In this document: positions 37,001 through 43,400 of the stretch, piece after piece | Position numbering within the stretch: position 1 is the stretch's first letter | Layout of the letters: each line of letters begins with the position of its first letter | Assembly (NCBI RefSeq): GCF_902635505.1 | Contig: NC_045430.1 | Span: 131,641,425-131,705,424, forward strand | Source of the DNA: Sarcophilus harrisii | Lineage: Eukaryota > Chordata > Mammalia > Dasyuromorphia > Dasyuridae | Reading direction: 5' to 3' | Length of the DNA stretch: 64,000 nt | Program-made: the position numbers and the translations under genes | Notes under the pieces: model-generated | The model's input: only the letters and a program-made list of their open reading frames with translations | The model's database searches: none | Told to the model about the DNA's origin: nothing

Positions 37001-37793
37001 AAGGTGATCATTCTACTGCTCTCTCTCTAATCGCACCATATCTGGAAAAGTATGTTCAGATCTGGGTGCTACATTGTAGGAAGGACATTGATAAGCTGAA
37101 TTGTCTAAAAGAGATCAGTCTGTGATGAAGGGCCACAAGTCCATGTTTTGTAAAAATAGCTGAAATAACTATAGATATTTAGGCAAAAATAGAAAAGACT
37201 CAATGGAATATGCTAACTGTCTTCACATAGTATTTGAAAAGCTGTCTTCTAGAATTGGTTAGCCCCAGAGTATCAGAACTAGTAACAGTGATAGAAGTTA
37301 AGGGAAAACTTCTTACAGTAAGAGCATTTCAAATATGGAATGGTGTGCTTGAAAAGTAGTTGGTTACCCCTTGAAATTTCTGATCATTTGCCAGATATAT
37401 TGCAGTGTGAATTCTTTTTAGGTGCAGATTGATTTCATCTACCCAATTCTCTCCTTAACCCCTAAATTCTGTTATTGTTAACATTTTAAGTGTGGAGGCA
37501 TGTATTATACTTAATAATTCAGTTTTTTTTTTTTTTTTTTTTTTAATTTCAGTAACTGTGGCCTCTTTAAATGGGAAAGGGATGGAATGCTAAAAGTAAG
37601 TAGCATATGCAAATTGCTTTCAAGGTCATAAATTACTTTACCTTATTTTATTAAACAATATAAGAAATGCTGGTCAGTTTGTGATTAAGAACTTTTTTCA
37701 TTTTTCCAGGAGAAAACTGGGCCAAAAATTGGTGGAGAGACTTTGTTACCAAGAGGAGAAGAACATGCCAGATTTTTGAATAGCCTTAAATAG
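1..37793 (+). CDS. MCM10: MCM10 replication initiation factor, 17 exons, 5' end outside window
   Basis: MCM10 is a nuclear DNA-binding scaffold that works with the CMG helicase and DNA polymerase alpha at origins and forks (family knowledge). Seventeen exons joined here give 757 residues ending at TAG 37791-37793, against about 875 in human; roughly the first 118 residues are upstream. Order: end of the N-terminal coiled coil (exon 1-103), acidic/Ser-rich linker, conserved internal domain with OB-fold (exons at 6090, 11346, 12789) and CCCH zinc finger (TC-PC-DCEYC-H, exons 12789 and 14519), a basic linker, then the C-terminal zinc-binding domain (exons 32200, 34302, 37553). Joined CDS: 1-103, 220-357, 1470-1644, 6090-6255, 11346-11513, 12789-12905, 14519-14718, 18188-18288, 18892-19002, 20309-20426, 21515-21743, 29240-29381, 30847-30965, 32200-32313, 34302-34447, 37553-37595, 37710-37793. 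All borders are GT-AG and all phases agree. Identity rests on recalled similarity to the human protein, which is strong throughout. Confidence 0.97.
220..357 (+). CDS. MCM10: MCM10 exon, PLKEQKVQKIQES segment
   Basis: The acceptor is caattag|GT and the donor is CCTGCAG|gtatag. It encodes LPLKEQKVQKIQES followed by FSAQLDIPALP, matching human PPLKERRVQRIQES and FSAELDVPALP with the same spacing. The preceding intron is only 116 bases. Phase 1 in, phase 1 out. Confidence 0.93.
358..1000. other. MCM10 intron with a faint MIR-like remnant
   Basis: No gene. A degraded MIR-type SINE in the + orientation (insert-like start agtggatagaa, later ataagttacctag) spans about 798-935. The rest is unique AT-rich intron. 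Confidence 0.4.
1005..1160 (+). mobile_element. tRNA-derived marsupial SINE
   Basis: It carries the typical run agtggattgagcaccagctc, then gtcaggaggacctgaattca, then gtgaccctgggcaagtcac, then an A-rich tail. This family (WSINE1/MAR1-like by recall) marks marsupial genomes. Confidence 0.75.
1470..1644 (+). CDS. MCM10: MCM10 exon, Ser/Thr/Gly-rich linker before the OB-fold
   Basis: The acceptor is attctttag and the donor is TTAAG|gtcagt. It encodes a low-complexity Ser/Gly/Thr linker ending VEKFTGLRLR, equivalent to human VEAFSGLRLR just before the conserved internal domain. The linker itself is poorly conserved, as expected for disordered sequence. Confidence 0.92.
1885..2575 (+). mobile_element. 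L2 LINE, 3' part
   Basis: L2-like order: ctccaatggctctctctg, then gtccttcacaaattgg, then aagcctttcctgatgtcctc, then the 3' end gctccttaacagcagggac with agcttaataaatcctta. Old and 5' truncated. Confidence 0.7.
2580..3950. other. MCM10 intron, mostly unique, with an L2 tail
   Basis: No gene. An antisense L2 3' end lies at about 3470-3570 (tcaatcaacagagatat then ggcactatgtaatactg). Nothing else was recognised. Confidence 0.35.
3950..4400 (-). mobile_element. Antisense L1 tail fragment followed by a MITE end
   Basis: The run ttgtaacaaagaattttt then ggttcagcaaaactaatc resembles a common marsupial L1 region read antisense. Bases 4310-4400 (atgcatttaaaaacattg, then gttagagcccctg) resemble the right half of the TIR element also seen at 28676 and 62960. 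Confidence 0.4.
4717..5985 (-). mobile_element. L1 LINE: 5' end, 5'UTR and start of ORF1, rearranged
   Basis: On the - strand the element starts near gtgaagccaagatggcgg (about 5985). It passes through a GC-rich 5'UTR and then reads ILTIKSYYGDKEDQNTHS and the ORF1 coiled coil EVQKLIEENNSLKNRIEQME, ending in about 38 A. A stretch of about 200 bases (5158-5355) reads CLKNEKGELSTNEEEIRAII and YRLPRLTEEEINYL, which is L1 ORF2 sequence out of its usual place. One in-frame stop interrupts the ORF1 part. Flanks share an imperfect TGTGAAA-based target duplication. It sits about 105 bases before an MCM10 exon. Confidence 0.75.
6090..6255 (+). CDS. MCM10: MCM10 exon, start of the internal (OB-fold) domain
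   Basis: The acceptor is gcaatacag and the donor is AACAAC|gtaagt. It encodes RPRVSSTEMDRKMAGRKM followed by SEKLEEIDWVTFGVIMKKVTP, nearly the same as human. This begins the internal domain that binds ssDNA, PCNA and polymerase alpha (family knowledge). The exon lies about 105 bases past the 5' end of an antisense L1. Confidence 0.96.
6256..8160. other. MCM10 intron with scattered MIR/L2 remnants
   Basis: No gene. MIR- or L2-type remnants: L2 tail about 6525-6575 (cacagttcctggcacatat), MIR antisense 6600-6720, MIR sense 6965-7140 and 7895-8020. The remainder, including 7140-7890, shows nothing I recognise. Confidence 0.4.
8324..8597 (-). mobile_element. L1 3' end nested in the HAL1-like element
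   Basis: Read on the - strand it ends in gtaaataaaaagctttaat and an A tail, the usual marsupial L1 3'UTR end. It is flanked by a perfect 16-base duplication (cacagtgactctttaa, 8308-8323 and 8598-8613), so its borders are well fixed. Confidence 0.85.
10592..10640 (+). repeat. (CA)n microsatellite
   Basis: A CA run with a few TA and AA interruptions lies inside the HAL1-like element. Confidence 0.9.
11060..11175 (+). repeat. TA/CA/TG mixed microsatellite
   Basis: Alternating purine-pyrimidine tract: ataca units, tatata, then (gt)n, then acacatacatac. Confidence 0.85.
11346..11513 (+). CDS. MCM10: MCM10 exon, OB-fold core
   Basis: The acceptor is tttttttacag and the donor is GATGAA|gtaaga; exactly 56 codons, phase 0 at both ends. 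It carries GKTFSIWKLNDLRDL and FLFGEVHKEHWKTEQGTV, the conserved beta-strand core of the MCM10 OB-fold. Confidence 0.96.
11770..11880 (+). mobile_element. tRNA-derived SINE, internally deleted
   Basis: It carries cagtggatagaacactgg, a shortened middle, then caattgcttcaccaaaaaaa. Same family as the copy at 1005. Confidence 0.65.
11880..12788. other. MCM10 intron, nothing recognised
   Basis: AT-rich unique intron with a T run near 11911. No gene or clear repeat family. Confidence 0.4.
12789..12905 (+). CDS. MCM10: MCM10 exon, OB-fold end and first zinc-finger cysteines
   Basis: The acceptor is ctctacag; the donor CTG|gttggt is non-optimal but fixed by the protein match. Thirty-nine codons include GEALDLGTCKAKKKNGEPC, which supplies the first two cysteines of the internal CCCH zinc finger. 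Confidence 0.95.
12906..14518. other. MCM10 intron with a GC-richer block
   Basis: No gene. Bases about 13890-14400 are distinctly GC-richer and hold a short open frame with no recognisable protein. A MIR-like 3' end (aagtgctttgtaaactg) closes it at about 14405-14465. Confidence 0.4.
14519..14718 (+). CDS. MCM10: MCM10 exon, zinc-finger end and basic helix region
   Basis: The acceptor is tcttgcag and the donor is CAGT|gtaaga. It opens with NDCEYCQYH, which supplies the remaining zinc ligands, and continues through SAKRADLQSSFSGG to RLCRDGFYYGGVSSESYAAS. Phase 0 in, phase 2 out. Confidence 0.96.
15080..15610 (-). mobile_element. L2 LINE, antisense 3' part
   Basis: It runs from the 3' end (cagccctgtgctaggccc) through aggcctcatgtaggcagtgg and ttttatattttgtcctagac, the reverse of L2 coding and 3'UTR sequence. 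Confidence 0.65.
15611..16922. other. MCM10 intron with MIR and L2 remnants
   Basis: No gene. MIR sense about 16075-16230 (attcaaattccagctttgtc); L2 3' end sense about 16480-16600 (tgcctggcacatagtaaa). An AT-rich inverted repeat lies at about 15822-15846 (gcttaatac then gtattaagc). The rest is unique. Confidence 0.45.
16923..17620 (-). mobile_element. Probable solo LTR fossil
   Basis: A non-coding block starting tgttggggttcgaagg with ggccaagtttattata inside resembles marsupial endogenous retrovirus LTRs read antisense. No internal genes adjoin, so it looks like a solo LTR, old and degraded. Borders are approximate and no target duplication could be confirmed. A run of 15 G lies inside at 17252-17266. 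Confidence 0.4.
17636..18035. mobile_element. MIR-type SINE remnants, antisense then sense
   Basis: About 17636-17825 is antisense SINE (cagaagaggaaactgggcc, then atttgaattcaggcc). About 17845-18035 is a sense CORE-SINE with acagttgtgactttgtcc and ggatggactagatggc. Confidence 0.5.
18188..18288 (+). CDS. MCM10: MCM10 exon, linker after the internal domain
   Basis: The acceptor is cattaacag and the donor is AACTAG|gtactt. It encodes APKKTIQTTLSNLVLRG and VVQETRQKLG, matching human APKKKIQTTLSNLVVKG and IIQETRQKLG. Confidence 0.94.
18892..19002 (+). CDS. MCM10: MCM10 exon behind a long T homopolymer
   Basis: The acceptor is gtatccttcag and the donor is CACCAG|gtacct. It encodes SCSEEFKQLMDLPTVGARNL and a lysine-rich end, matching human SCSEEFKELMDLPTCGARNL. 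A pure T run of about 36 lies ten bases upstream of the acceptor AG and serves as the polypyrimidine tract. An antisense L2 fragment begins almost at the donor. Confidence 0.95.
19003..20220 (-). mobile_element. L2 LINE, antisense, split by a MIR
   Basis: Antisense L2 runs from atttactatgtgccagac through attccaaacatggggatga and aatcacatggtcagatttgc to ttttagacatagtgag. It resumes after an inserted MIR at about 20105 (aaatgtccaataggtaatg). It begins within a few bases of the MCM10 exon donor at 19003. Confidence 0.65.
19860..20080 (+). mobile_element. MIR-type SINE nested in L2
   Basis: Sense CORE-SINE with gagttcaaatgttgtgtcag, agctatgtaaccttgggca and a 3' end near acctgattcataatatat. L2 sequence continues on both sides. 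Confidence 0.6.
20309..20426 (+). CDS. MCM10: MCM10 exon, ASALLKQQKQ segment
   Basis: The acceptor is tatattttag and the donor is AAGCG|gtaata. It encodes IPASALLKQQKQQMLEMRKK and a run of charged residues ending EEIQKR, matching human ISASALLKQQKQRMLEMRRR. Confidence 0.95.
20427..21514. other. MCM10 intron, nothing recognised
   Basis: No gene or clear repeat family. An A11-G11 homopolymer junction lies at 20971-20992. Confidence 0.4.
21515..21743 (+). CDS. MCM10: MCM10 exon, disordered linker with TPKLGRG motif
   Basis: The acceptor is tttctttaaag and the donor is AAGAAG|gtaatg. The first half is a divergent Ser/Pro-rich stretch. The second half carries TPKLGRGFSEGDDILFFDD and PPPGPKLSALAETKK, conserved with human TPKLGRGVLEGDDVLFYDE and PKLSALAEAKK. 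Confidence 0.94.
21744..24255. other. First part of the largest MCM10 intron
   Basis: No gene. A MIR-like antisense remnant lies at about 22215-22300 (ttctaatccaattcccc). Bases 22680-24240 are T/C-rich with several short open frames that match nothing I know; 23640-23900 could be an unrecognised old repeat. Confidence 0.35.
24260..25310 (-). mobile_element. Two antisense L1 3'UTR fragments
   Basis: About 24260-24510 and 24780-25310 read as reversed marsupial L1 3'UTR: tagtttcaacattcagttt, then ttgtacaaggaaaatcagaa, then ttctctctttggatacagat and attccccggttgttggacat. The two may be one element with an interrupting segment. Confidence 0.6.
25690..26345 (+). mobile_element. CR1/L3-type LINE fragment
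   Basis: A degraded reverse-transcriptase region: ttcatcaagaatgggtcata, then agagcatttgataaaatctc (FDK-like), then agtgtgatatagcagccaaa (the QCD-AAKK region). No long frame remains. Confidence 0.6.
26346..26830. other. MCM10 intron, nothing recognised
   Basis: No gene. A T run near 26559 and a small CA-rich patch near 26500; no clear family. Confidence 0.35.
26835..27520 (+). mobile_element. L2 LINE 3' part with insertion and tandem duplication
   Basis: L2 markers: tttcagactagctctaacct, then aaggcttaattcaaatac, then gattcctttcctgatctcc, then the 3' end. About 27060-27180 looks like foreign antisense LINE sequence. A 39-base unit (27387-27425) is repeated at 27426-27464 with one difference. 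Confidence 0.6.
27521..28675. other. MCM10 intron with a short CR1-like piece and poly(A)
   Basis: No gene. A short CR1/L3-like piece lies at about 27890-27990 (caagttcaatgtgagtgg, then agaagcatagtgtctgag). A pure A run of about 28 lies at 28030-28058. Confidence 0.4.
28676..28850 (+). mobile_element. TIR MITE with an internal foldback
   Basis: It begins with the TIR-like attcttaacctgg and continues ataattggtttcctttgtaa and aaaacattccataggcttc, like a common hAT-type non-autonomous element. Its right part is replaced by an inverted copy: arms 28779-28803 and 28826-28850 pair over 25 bases with one mismatch. Confidence 0.5.
29240..29381 (+). CDS. MCM10: MCM10 exon, LRAKGQVLTK segment
   Basis: The acceptor is ttttctag and the donor is CACCAG|gtagag. 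It encodes LTAIAKLRAKGQVLTKADPN and ends in a serine-rich run, matching human LAAITKLRAKGQVLTKTNPN. The intron before it (21744-29239, 7.5 kb) is the largest in MCM10 here. Confidence 0.94.
30847..30965 (+). CDS. MCM10: MCM10 exon, REQLAYLESEEFQKIL
   Basis: The acceptor is ctctgctgtag and the donor is AAGGAG|gtaaca. It encodes EDDPEPAQKRRREQLAYLES and EEFQKILRARSKHTEVLKE, matching human. The open frame extends upstream into the intron, but the acceptor and the human match fix this start. Confidence 0.95.
31330..31680 (+). mobile_element. CR1/L3 LINE fragment with readable RT C-terminus
   Basis: A 63-codon frame (31416-31607) reads LAAKRLNVILGYIKRDIV and LLPYSALVRPSMEH, matching the CR1 pattern AKKAN-ILG-I-R then LPLYSALVRPHLEY. 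It is degraded at both ends. Confidence 0.7.
31681..33040. other. MCM10 intron flanking exon 32200, nothing recognised
   Basis: Apart from the exon no gene or clear repeat is seen; A and T runs near 31999 and 32469. Confidence 0.35.
32200..32313 (+). CDS. MCM10: MCM10 exon, start of the C-terminal domain
   Basis: The acceptor is ctcttccag and the donor is AAAACG|gtgagt; 38 codons, phase 0. It encodes ERYFEPLVKKEQMEEKM and then EVKCRVVTCKT. The last gives the first cysteines of the C-terminal zinc-binding domain. Confidence 0.96.
33050..33330 (+). mobile_element. L1 3'UTR fragment, degraded
   Basis: The order gatgtccatttatgggtt, then attaatgtaatgaaataata, then gatgcagttcaaaatgagc is the sense form of the marsupial L1 3'UTR seen better at 50340. 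Confidence 0.5.
33460..33820. mobile_element. SINE antisense and a CR1 scrap
   Basis: About 33480-33590 is antisense SINE (gggtcacacagctaataag, then atttgaattcagatctt). About 33715-33815 is a CR1-like scrap (aactaggcataaatataaag, then ggggattttagtgggctg). Confidence 0.5.
33821..36225. other. MCM10 intron around exon 34302 with SINE and L2 tails
   Basis: A TA-rich tract lies at 34085-34200. A MIR-type antisense remnant lies at 35005-35165. An antisense L2 3' end lies at 35410-35545 (caagcactgtgctaggtgct). The remaining sequence is unrecognised. Confidence 0.45.
34302..34447 (+). CDS. MCM10: MCM10 exon, C-terminal zinc-binding domain
   Basis: The acceptor is attttgtgtag and the donor is CTGCAG|gtagga. 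It encodes CKYTHFKLLETC and HWHDGVKRFFKCPCGNRS and ends in HCS. Its Cys and His residues form the vertebrate-specific paired zinc motifs that bind DNA and polymerase alpha (family knowledge). Confidence 0.97.
36230..37440 (+). mobile_element. CR1/L3 LINE, long degraded copy with nested hAT
   Basis: It runs from gtcatgtcagactgatctta through aatggagtgtcccagggtat (SGVPQG), caaatttgccagtggcacga (KFADDT) and aaggacattgataagctgaa to a 3' part with aaacttcttacagtaagagc. Many changes break the frame. It covers the RT domain in order and is split at 36371-36561. Confidence 0.7.
36371..36561 (+). mobile_element. hAT-type MITE nested in CR1
   Basis: It starts cagtggtgtcaaactca and ends gggccacatgctgtg, typical of small hAT elements. 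The 8-base flanks agctagat (36363-36370) and ggctaaat (36562-36569) match at six of eight, and CR1 sequence is continuous across them. Confidence 0.65.
37553..37595 (+). CDS. MCM10: MCM10 43-base exon completing the last zinc motif
   Basis: The acceptor is tttaatttcag, preceded by a T run of over 20, and the donor is CTAAAA|gtaagt. The 43 bases encode NCGLFKWERDGMLK. The NCG cysteine completes the terminal zinc motif begun by HCS in the previous exon. Its short length was fixed from phase and protein match. Confidence 0.95.
37710..37793 (+). CDS. MCM10: MCM10 last coding exon and stop
   Basis: The acceptor is tttttccag. It encodes EKTGPKIGGETLLPRGEEHA and ends FLNSLK then TAG. The C-terminus matches human GEEHAKFLNSLK. 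Confidence 0.97.
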   Translation, partial: EKTGPKIGGETLLPRGEEHARFLNSLK

Positions 37794-40450
37794 CCCTGTC
37801 TTCAGTAGTTAACATACTACCTGTCTCGCTTCCTGAATCTCCAGAAAAACAACCTATTGATTCAATATTGACCATAAAAGATATTTAAAAAAAAACAAAA
37901 CAACAACAACCAGTAAGCCAAAAAGAAACACCCATCTGCTTGCTTTTACCAGATTGGTCCAAGTACAGATATTGACATCTAAAATAATAGATGAAGACAG
38001 AGGTATTTCCTGTTTTTTTCCCAAGGACTGATACCTTAACTATTGGGTTCAGAGAAGGGTCACTGTTCAAAGAGCACAAGCCATTTAAGCCATACTGTTT
38101 TCTTTCATGCAGTTTAAGATACTACATATCAGGATAAGAAGGTCCCCTAGTACATATCAAACATCCAGTGATGAAATAGATCTATACCTTTCTGTCTCAG
38201 ATTTTTTTTTTCTTACACTTAGAGTGGAAAACAGGTGGTTGGTTTCACTTCCTTTCATCTGTTTTATTTTATGACCTTGATCAAGTCTTTGAACTGCTTT
38301 ATTTCTCATTTTCTGCACAATAGCCCAGAATACTATTCTCTCTGAGTGACTCTCGGTGAGTGAATGGATGAAAAAGCTTTATGAATACTTAACAGTATGC
38401 AAAATGCTACAGAAAGGGATTGTTTTTGTTTTTCTCCAAAAAGAAAAAGGTCAATGAAATTTAAGAACCTCCGTCTCTGTCCAGTACAAACTGAAGAATT
38501 GTTAAATATGACTACTGAAAGCAAATAACTTACTGCCTGAAAAACCTTTTATATGGGATTAAAACAAGAGGGAGCAACTCCATTTAAGGATGGGGATCTT
38601 GAGCTATCTTAGGTTCTGGAGAACAAATTCAAGTCCTTCCTCCAAGTTCATCAAATCACTAATTTGTATAATAGTAGATGGGTGCTTTGTTTTTCATAAA
38701 GTTATATATCTCAATAACTGCATTCTCTGGAGTTTCACATTTTCAAGTAGGTGTTTTTATTATTTACTAATGAAGAATACACCATTATCTTAGCTCACTG
38801 AGCCAGAAAACACTTGGAAATACTGAAGCATTTGTAATGGTTCGTTTCAAATGAATGTCTTATTCTGATCAGTGGATTAAAGCAGTTGAGTCCTTGAAAG
38901 CATTTTATAAGTTCTTCCTTAGAACCTGAATATGAACAGGCTTTTTGAACATTCTTCTGGCCCTTAGGAACACTCTTGCTACACAGCAAACTTGTTTTTC
39001 CTTTGATCAAAATGAGAGACCAGATGGATTGGAGAAAGCTCTGTATTGTTACCTGGCTGGTAGAAAGAAAAGTTTGTAGTGCTCGTCTCTTGTCTTAGCC
39101 AATGATGGATGACCTCAGCTATCGAGTGAGGGTGAGAGAATTGATTTTGGGATGCAGTGTTTACTCTGTACAGTAGTAATAAGAAACTTACCTCCAACTA
39201 CAAGAATGAACCACACAGCTCCTTTAATTGTATTCTCTTTACATGTTTCCTATACTACCATAATAAATGTATCCTTTTCCTAACCTTGGTCATTGGTAAC
39301 TTGGATTTCCACAGTATTTAGGTCTCATCTTGGCTTTGTTAAACCTTCCAGCTTGACTGTTAAAGTAGAACCATAAAATTATAGATTCAGAGCAGGAATG
39401 GATCCTCGAGGATCTAGTCTAAACAATTTCAATTTGTGAGAGAAATGAGCCCAGAGAAACTAAAATGACTTGGGCCCAAAGAAGTAATTGTCAAAGCTGG
39501 GATTCAGGCCTAGATCCTCTGATTCTTTGTAGATAATCATTTGAAGAGGGAATCCTGGATAGTGAAGAATGAGAAAGATTTGAATGTTGTATTCATTGTG
39601 TAAATCCTTTGGGTGGCTTGAAGGGTATGTTTTAAGTAATATTTAAACTTTTAATAAATGTTTCTGGAATTGAATTAATCACATTTTACATTTAGGTTGG
39701 GAGGTAAATCAAAAACCTTGTTTTTTAGCCTGAGTTCTTCCCTTCTCTGTAAACCCTAGGAAAGTTGATTCTATGGGTCTTTTGTTTTCTTACTTGCAAA
39801 ATGAAGGGAGGCCCCTTCCAGTTGTAACATTCTGTGATTCTAAGAAGAATGGGGGAAGACACAGTTTGCAATCAGCTTACATTTAAAAAAAAAAAAAAAA
39901 AAGACAGTAGGACCTTTAGGTGATCACAAACAAAAGCCAACAGTGAGATATGACTATATTCACAATAGTTCAGTCTCCAGATTAAGCAGCACCCTGTACC
40001 ATGTATTCTGTGTCCCACAGGCAGCATGAGGGAAAGCTGGAGACCACATTGTGAGTTTGGAACAGTAGCAGAGACTCAGTTGGAAGAAAAGACTTCAGAG
40101 ATCATCACAATTGTCCTCAAAGATCTGAACAGCTGTGACATGAGGGAATTTTGCTTATTTGTGTCCCAAAGGGCAGAACTAGAGACAATAAATGAAAATT
40201 TCAGGTGGCAGATTCAATTTGATTCCATGAAATGAGGTTTTTTTTGAAGAGGGAGTTCCCTATTCCTGAAAGGATTAAATTGGTGCTAGAATGCCAACTT
40301 GATATCCTCTAAAGTGCCGTGATTCCACTTTATACTCCTTTTAGATTGACTTGGAGGTCCTCAAAGAGCAGTATTTATAGAATCAAGATTTGTCTTCTAT
40401 GAGTGTAGAAGTAATTATGAACTAAATAAAAGGGGAAAAAAATATCCCAA
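37794..40450 (+). other. MCM10: MCM10 3'UTR and candidate polyadenylation region
   Basis: Sequence after the stop has no other gene. AATAAA hexamers lie at 39262-39267, 39653-39658 and 40425-40430. A 3'UTR of about 1.9 kb ending just past 39660 would suit a long human-like UTR, but the site in use cannot be chosen from sequence. MIR-type SINE remnants lie at about 39370-39535 (-) and 39700-39845 (+). Confidence 0.5.
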
Positions 40451-43400
40451 AGCAAGCTTGATCTCTGTCACCAAATAGGATTATTTGAAGAGTTGGAGGA
40501 AAGCCCCGCCACCTAAAAACATCTACATTAACTGATGATTGGGATTTTAATGTACTTCCTCTGCTGTGCTTCACTTATCTGCAAAAATAACAATTCTTGA
40601 TTAGAGCTGCTATCCTCAAATGTCATTCACACTAAAGCTTTGTGAACTTACTTGGCTTTTGCCCATCAGAGAATATGGTGGACTTGAACAAGAAGGAGAT
40701 GGTGATGGGGAGAAAAATGGTGCAGAAGCATGAGACTTGTGGTCCTGAAGGCACCCTTTTCTTCACAGTTTTACCAGGAGATTTCTTTGTCTAAAAGGAC
40801 TAATCCTGTTTTACTAATTTTTAGCTTAAATGTGACAATACCACATCCTAGGCAGTGTTCAAGTATGGTTTATCCTGCCAAGGATATTACTTCAATTGAA
40901 ATATACCACTGAAATCTAATACAGGATTTGAAAACTCATGTGGCATAATGCATCCCTTGTTAAGAATTTGGGGAGGGAGGGAAGCAATAGAATTCATGGT
41001 TGAGCCTAGTAAACATTTTCTGCTAGGATTATTTATCCAGACTGGCAAGTCTGGCCATTGAAAAGGAAAACTTCCTTTGGTCACCAAAACAACCCTTGTT
41101 TTTAAATTTCTGTATAGTCGTCTGTCACTTAAAAGAAATGTGTGCATACAAAGGCATATATAAAAGGTGATGAGTATTGATTTCTCTGTTAGCATGATGT
41201 GGAAAGAGCTCTGGATTTGGAATCAGGAAACTTAACTTGTTTCCCAGCCTTGCTTCTTGCTGACTAACTTTGGATAAGTCACTTCTTTAGTCTCTTGGAT
41301 AGAGAAGAACTTTATGTGGACCTGGGCAATTTAATAAAATTTAAAGCATTTTGCATCTTGATTCCCCTATTAGAATGTGGCCAAGGATTGTTTTTGCCTT
41401 TCTCTGTATCTTCAGCGCTTAGCCCAGTACCTAACACATAGTAAACACTTAAGAAGTGCTTGCATAGTTTGGAATTTTAACCTTAGCTGATTGCTTCTTG
41501 ATCCATTCATGCTACTTTGAGGATAATTGATCTGTTGTGAGAGGGCAGAGGAAGATCAGTGAACTGTGAGAGGAAGACAGACAATTATGGGAGATAGAAA
41601 GATACCTGAACAGAAATAGAGATGGAGGAGCAAATTTGGTTCGTTGGTGAAGAAAGAGCTTCTCTCAACGTAACTCACTCCAGGGACCCCTTTGGCCCAG
41701 AGATAATGATTGCCGGAGAAATCAAATGGTTTGAGATGACATCAACCAGAATTAGTGGCAGAGCAGCAAGAAGTGGATCCAGCCTTCCCAACAGAAGATA
41801 GTGAATTTCTAGACCGAAACATTTTGGAAAGAAGTCAACATCCAGTATTTCTTGCCACTCTAGTGCTGTTTGGCTGCTGCCATCTCCATTTGACTCCATA
41901 GGCTAGAGCCTGGAGGTGCTTCCATTTTTCCACAGACATTCTTGAGGTTAGACCATCCCAAGGATACAAGCCCTTCAAGATAAGATGTACTAAGACCATC
42001 ATTCTGTGACCTTAGAGCCTCTGAGAAAGTTTCCTTATTCGGAGGGAAGTAATCTACTCAATACCTAGAGTGAGCCCTTGGGCACAACTGACCCAGTGGA
42101 TGGTTGGAGAATGAGAACTTCAACTATGTCTCCTGCTTCTGGAACCAGTCAATTCTTGGCAACCTATCCAACATTAAGCGAGACCAAAATTTCATGAGCT
42201 ACAGCACACATAAACATTAAGTGGTGTTCAAAATTCTTTTTAGTTATGTCACTGGTAAAAGCAACAAAGTCAGAAGAAAACTAGTCACTTCTCCAATGCA
42301 TAACTAAGGGCCTTTTCTAGGTTTTATACTTTTAATTAGAACTTAAAATTTAGAAGCCCTGGTGGTTTGGATTTCTCCCTAGCATCTTTACTAAACTAAG
42401 CTTCTTGAGGATTGGAACATTATTTAATTTTTAATAATTTAATAATTCACTTCATCTCCTGCTGTCATGCCCTGTACATAGTAGGTACCTATTACACATT
42501 TGTTATTTTGATTTAATCTAGCTTGTAGGCTAGTGTAGTTGTAGTCAAGTATGGGCTCTGGTCAGCCTAGAATTCTATCTCCCCTTTAGTTTCAAGTATG
42601 AGTACAGAGCCAACTCCTTTGGTAGGTCCAGTGATTAGAGACCTTTTTTTGTTGTTGTTGTTTTAGTCTTTCCATGTTAGAGTAAATGAATCAGCCATGA
42701 TTTTTATCTTGATGTAGAGTCAGGGATTATAAACTGCACTGGAGCAAGAGTATGTTAGCCTTAGGCAGGAAGCCCCTCTGCCAGCTTGTCAAGATGCTCC
42801 TCAACCCAATAAGACATGGCAGGGAAGAGAGAAGGGTATAAAATATGTGCATGGCTTCTGCAGTTGGCCCTATAATCCAGAGAAGGGCCTGGCATTCTGG
42901 TAAGTAAAAGAAGTCCAGAGACTCCAAACCACAAAACCATTTGCTGATACATGCATAATCATTTCAGTCTCATCAGGTAAGTAAAAACATTAGTGAATGT
43001 GAATGTGAAGGCATCAATAAAGTTCCTGACTTCTATGTTTTTCTATTGTCATCACATTTTGATTAAAGAGTTTTAAAAAAATCATATTATTATACTACAA
43101 TAATAGTTCAACTTTTTCATTGAAAAATTGAAACAATTCCATGAAGCATGGAATTGGAGTAAATTTATTTTCCTCAACGGCCTTCCAATCTAAATGAACC
43201 CGAAGGCATGTGAATTGCTGAGGAGGGTTTATTGGGATGTACAATGATAATCAGCCACTTGGGGGCCAACTTGGGGAATTTGGCTGGCAGAGAGGTAGAA
43301 TATACTCTGAAAAGACACTATGAACAGTGTATATTTCAAAGTTCTTTTGAAACCTTCAAATTCATTTTGAATAATCACTATAGTAGTACAAGTCTATTGT

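Noticed and set aside
41640-42240. GC-richer intergenic block considered as an LTR or pseudogene
   Set aside because: No LTR ends, no primer site and no readable protein could be identified.
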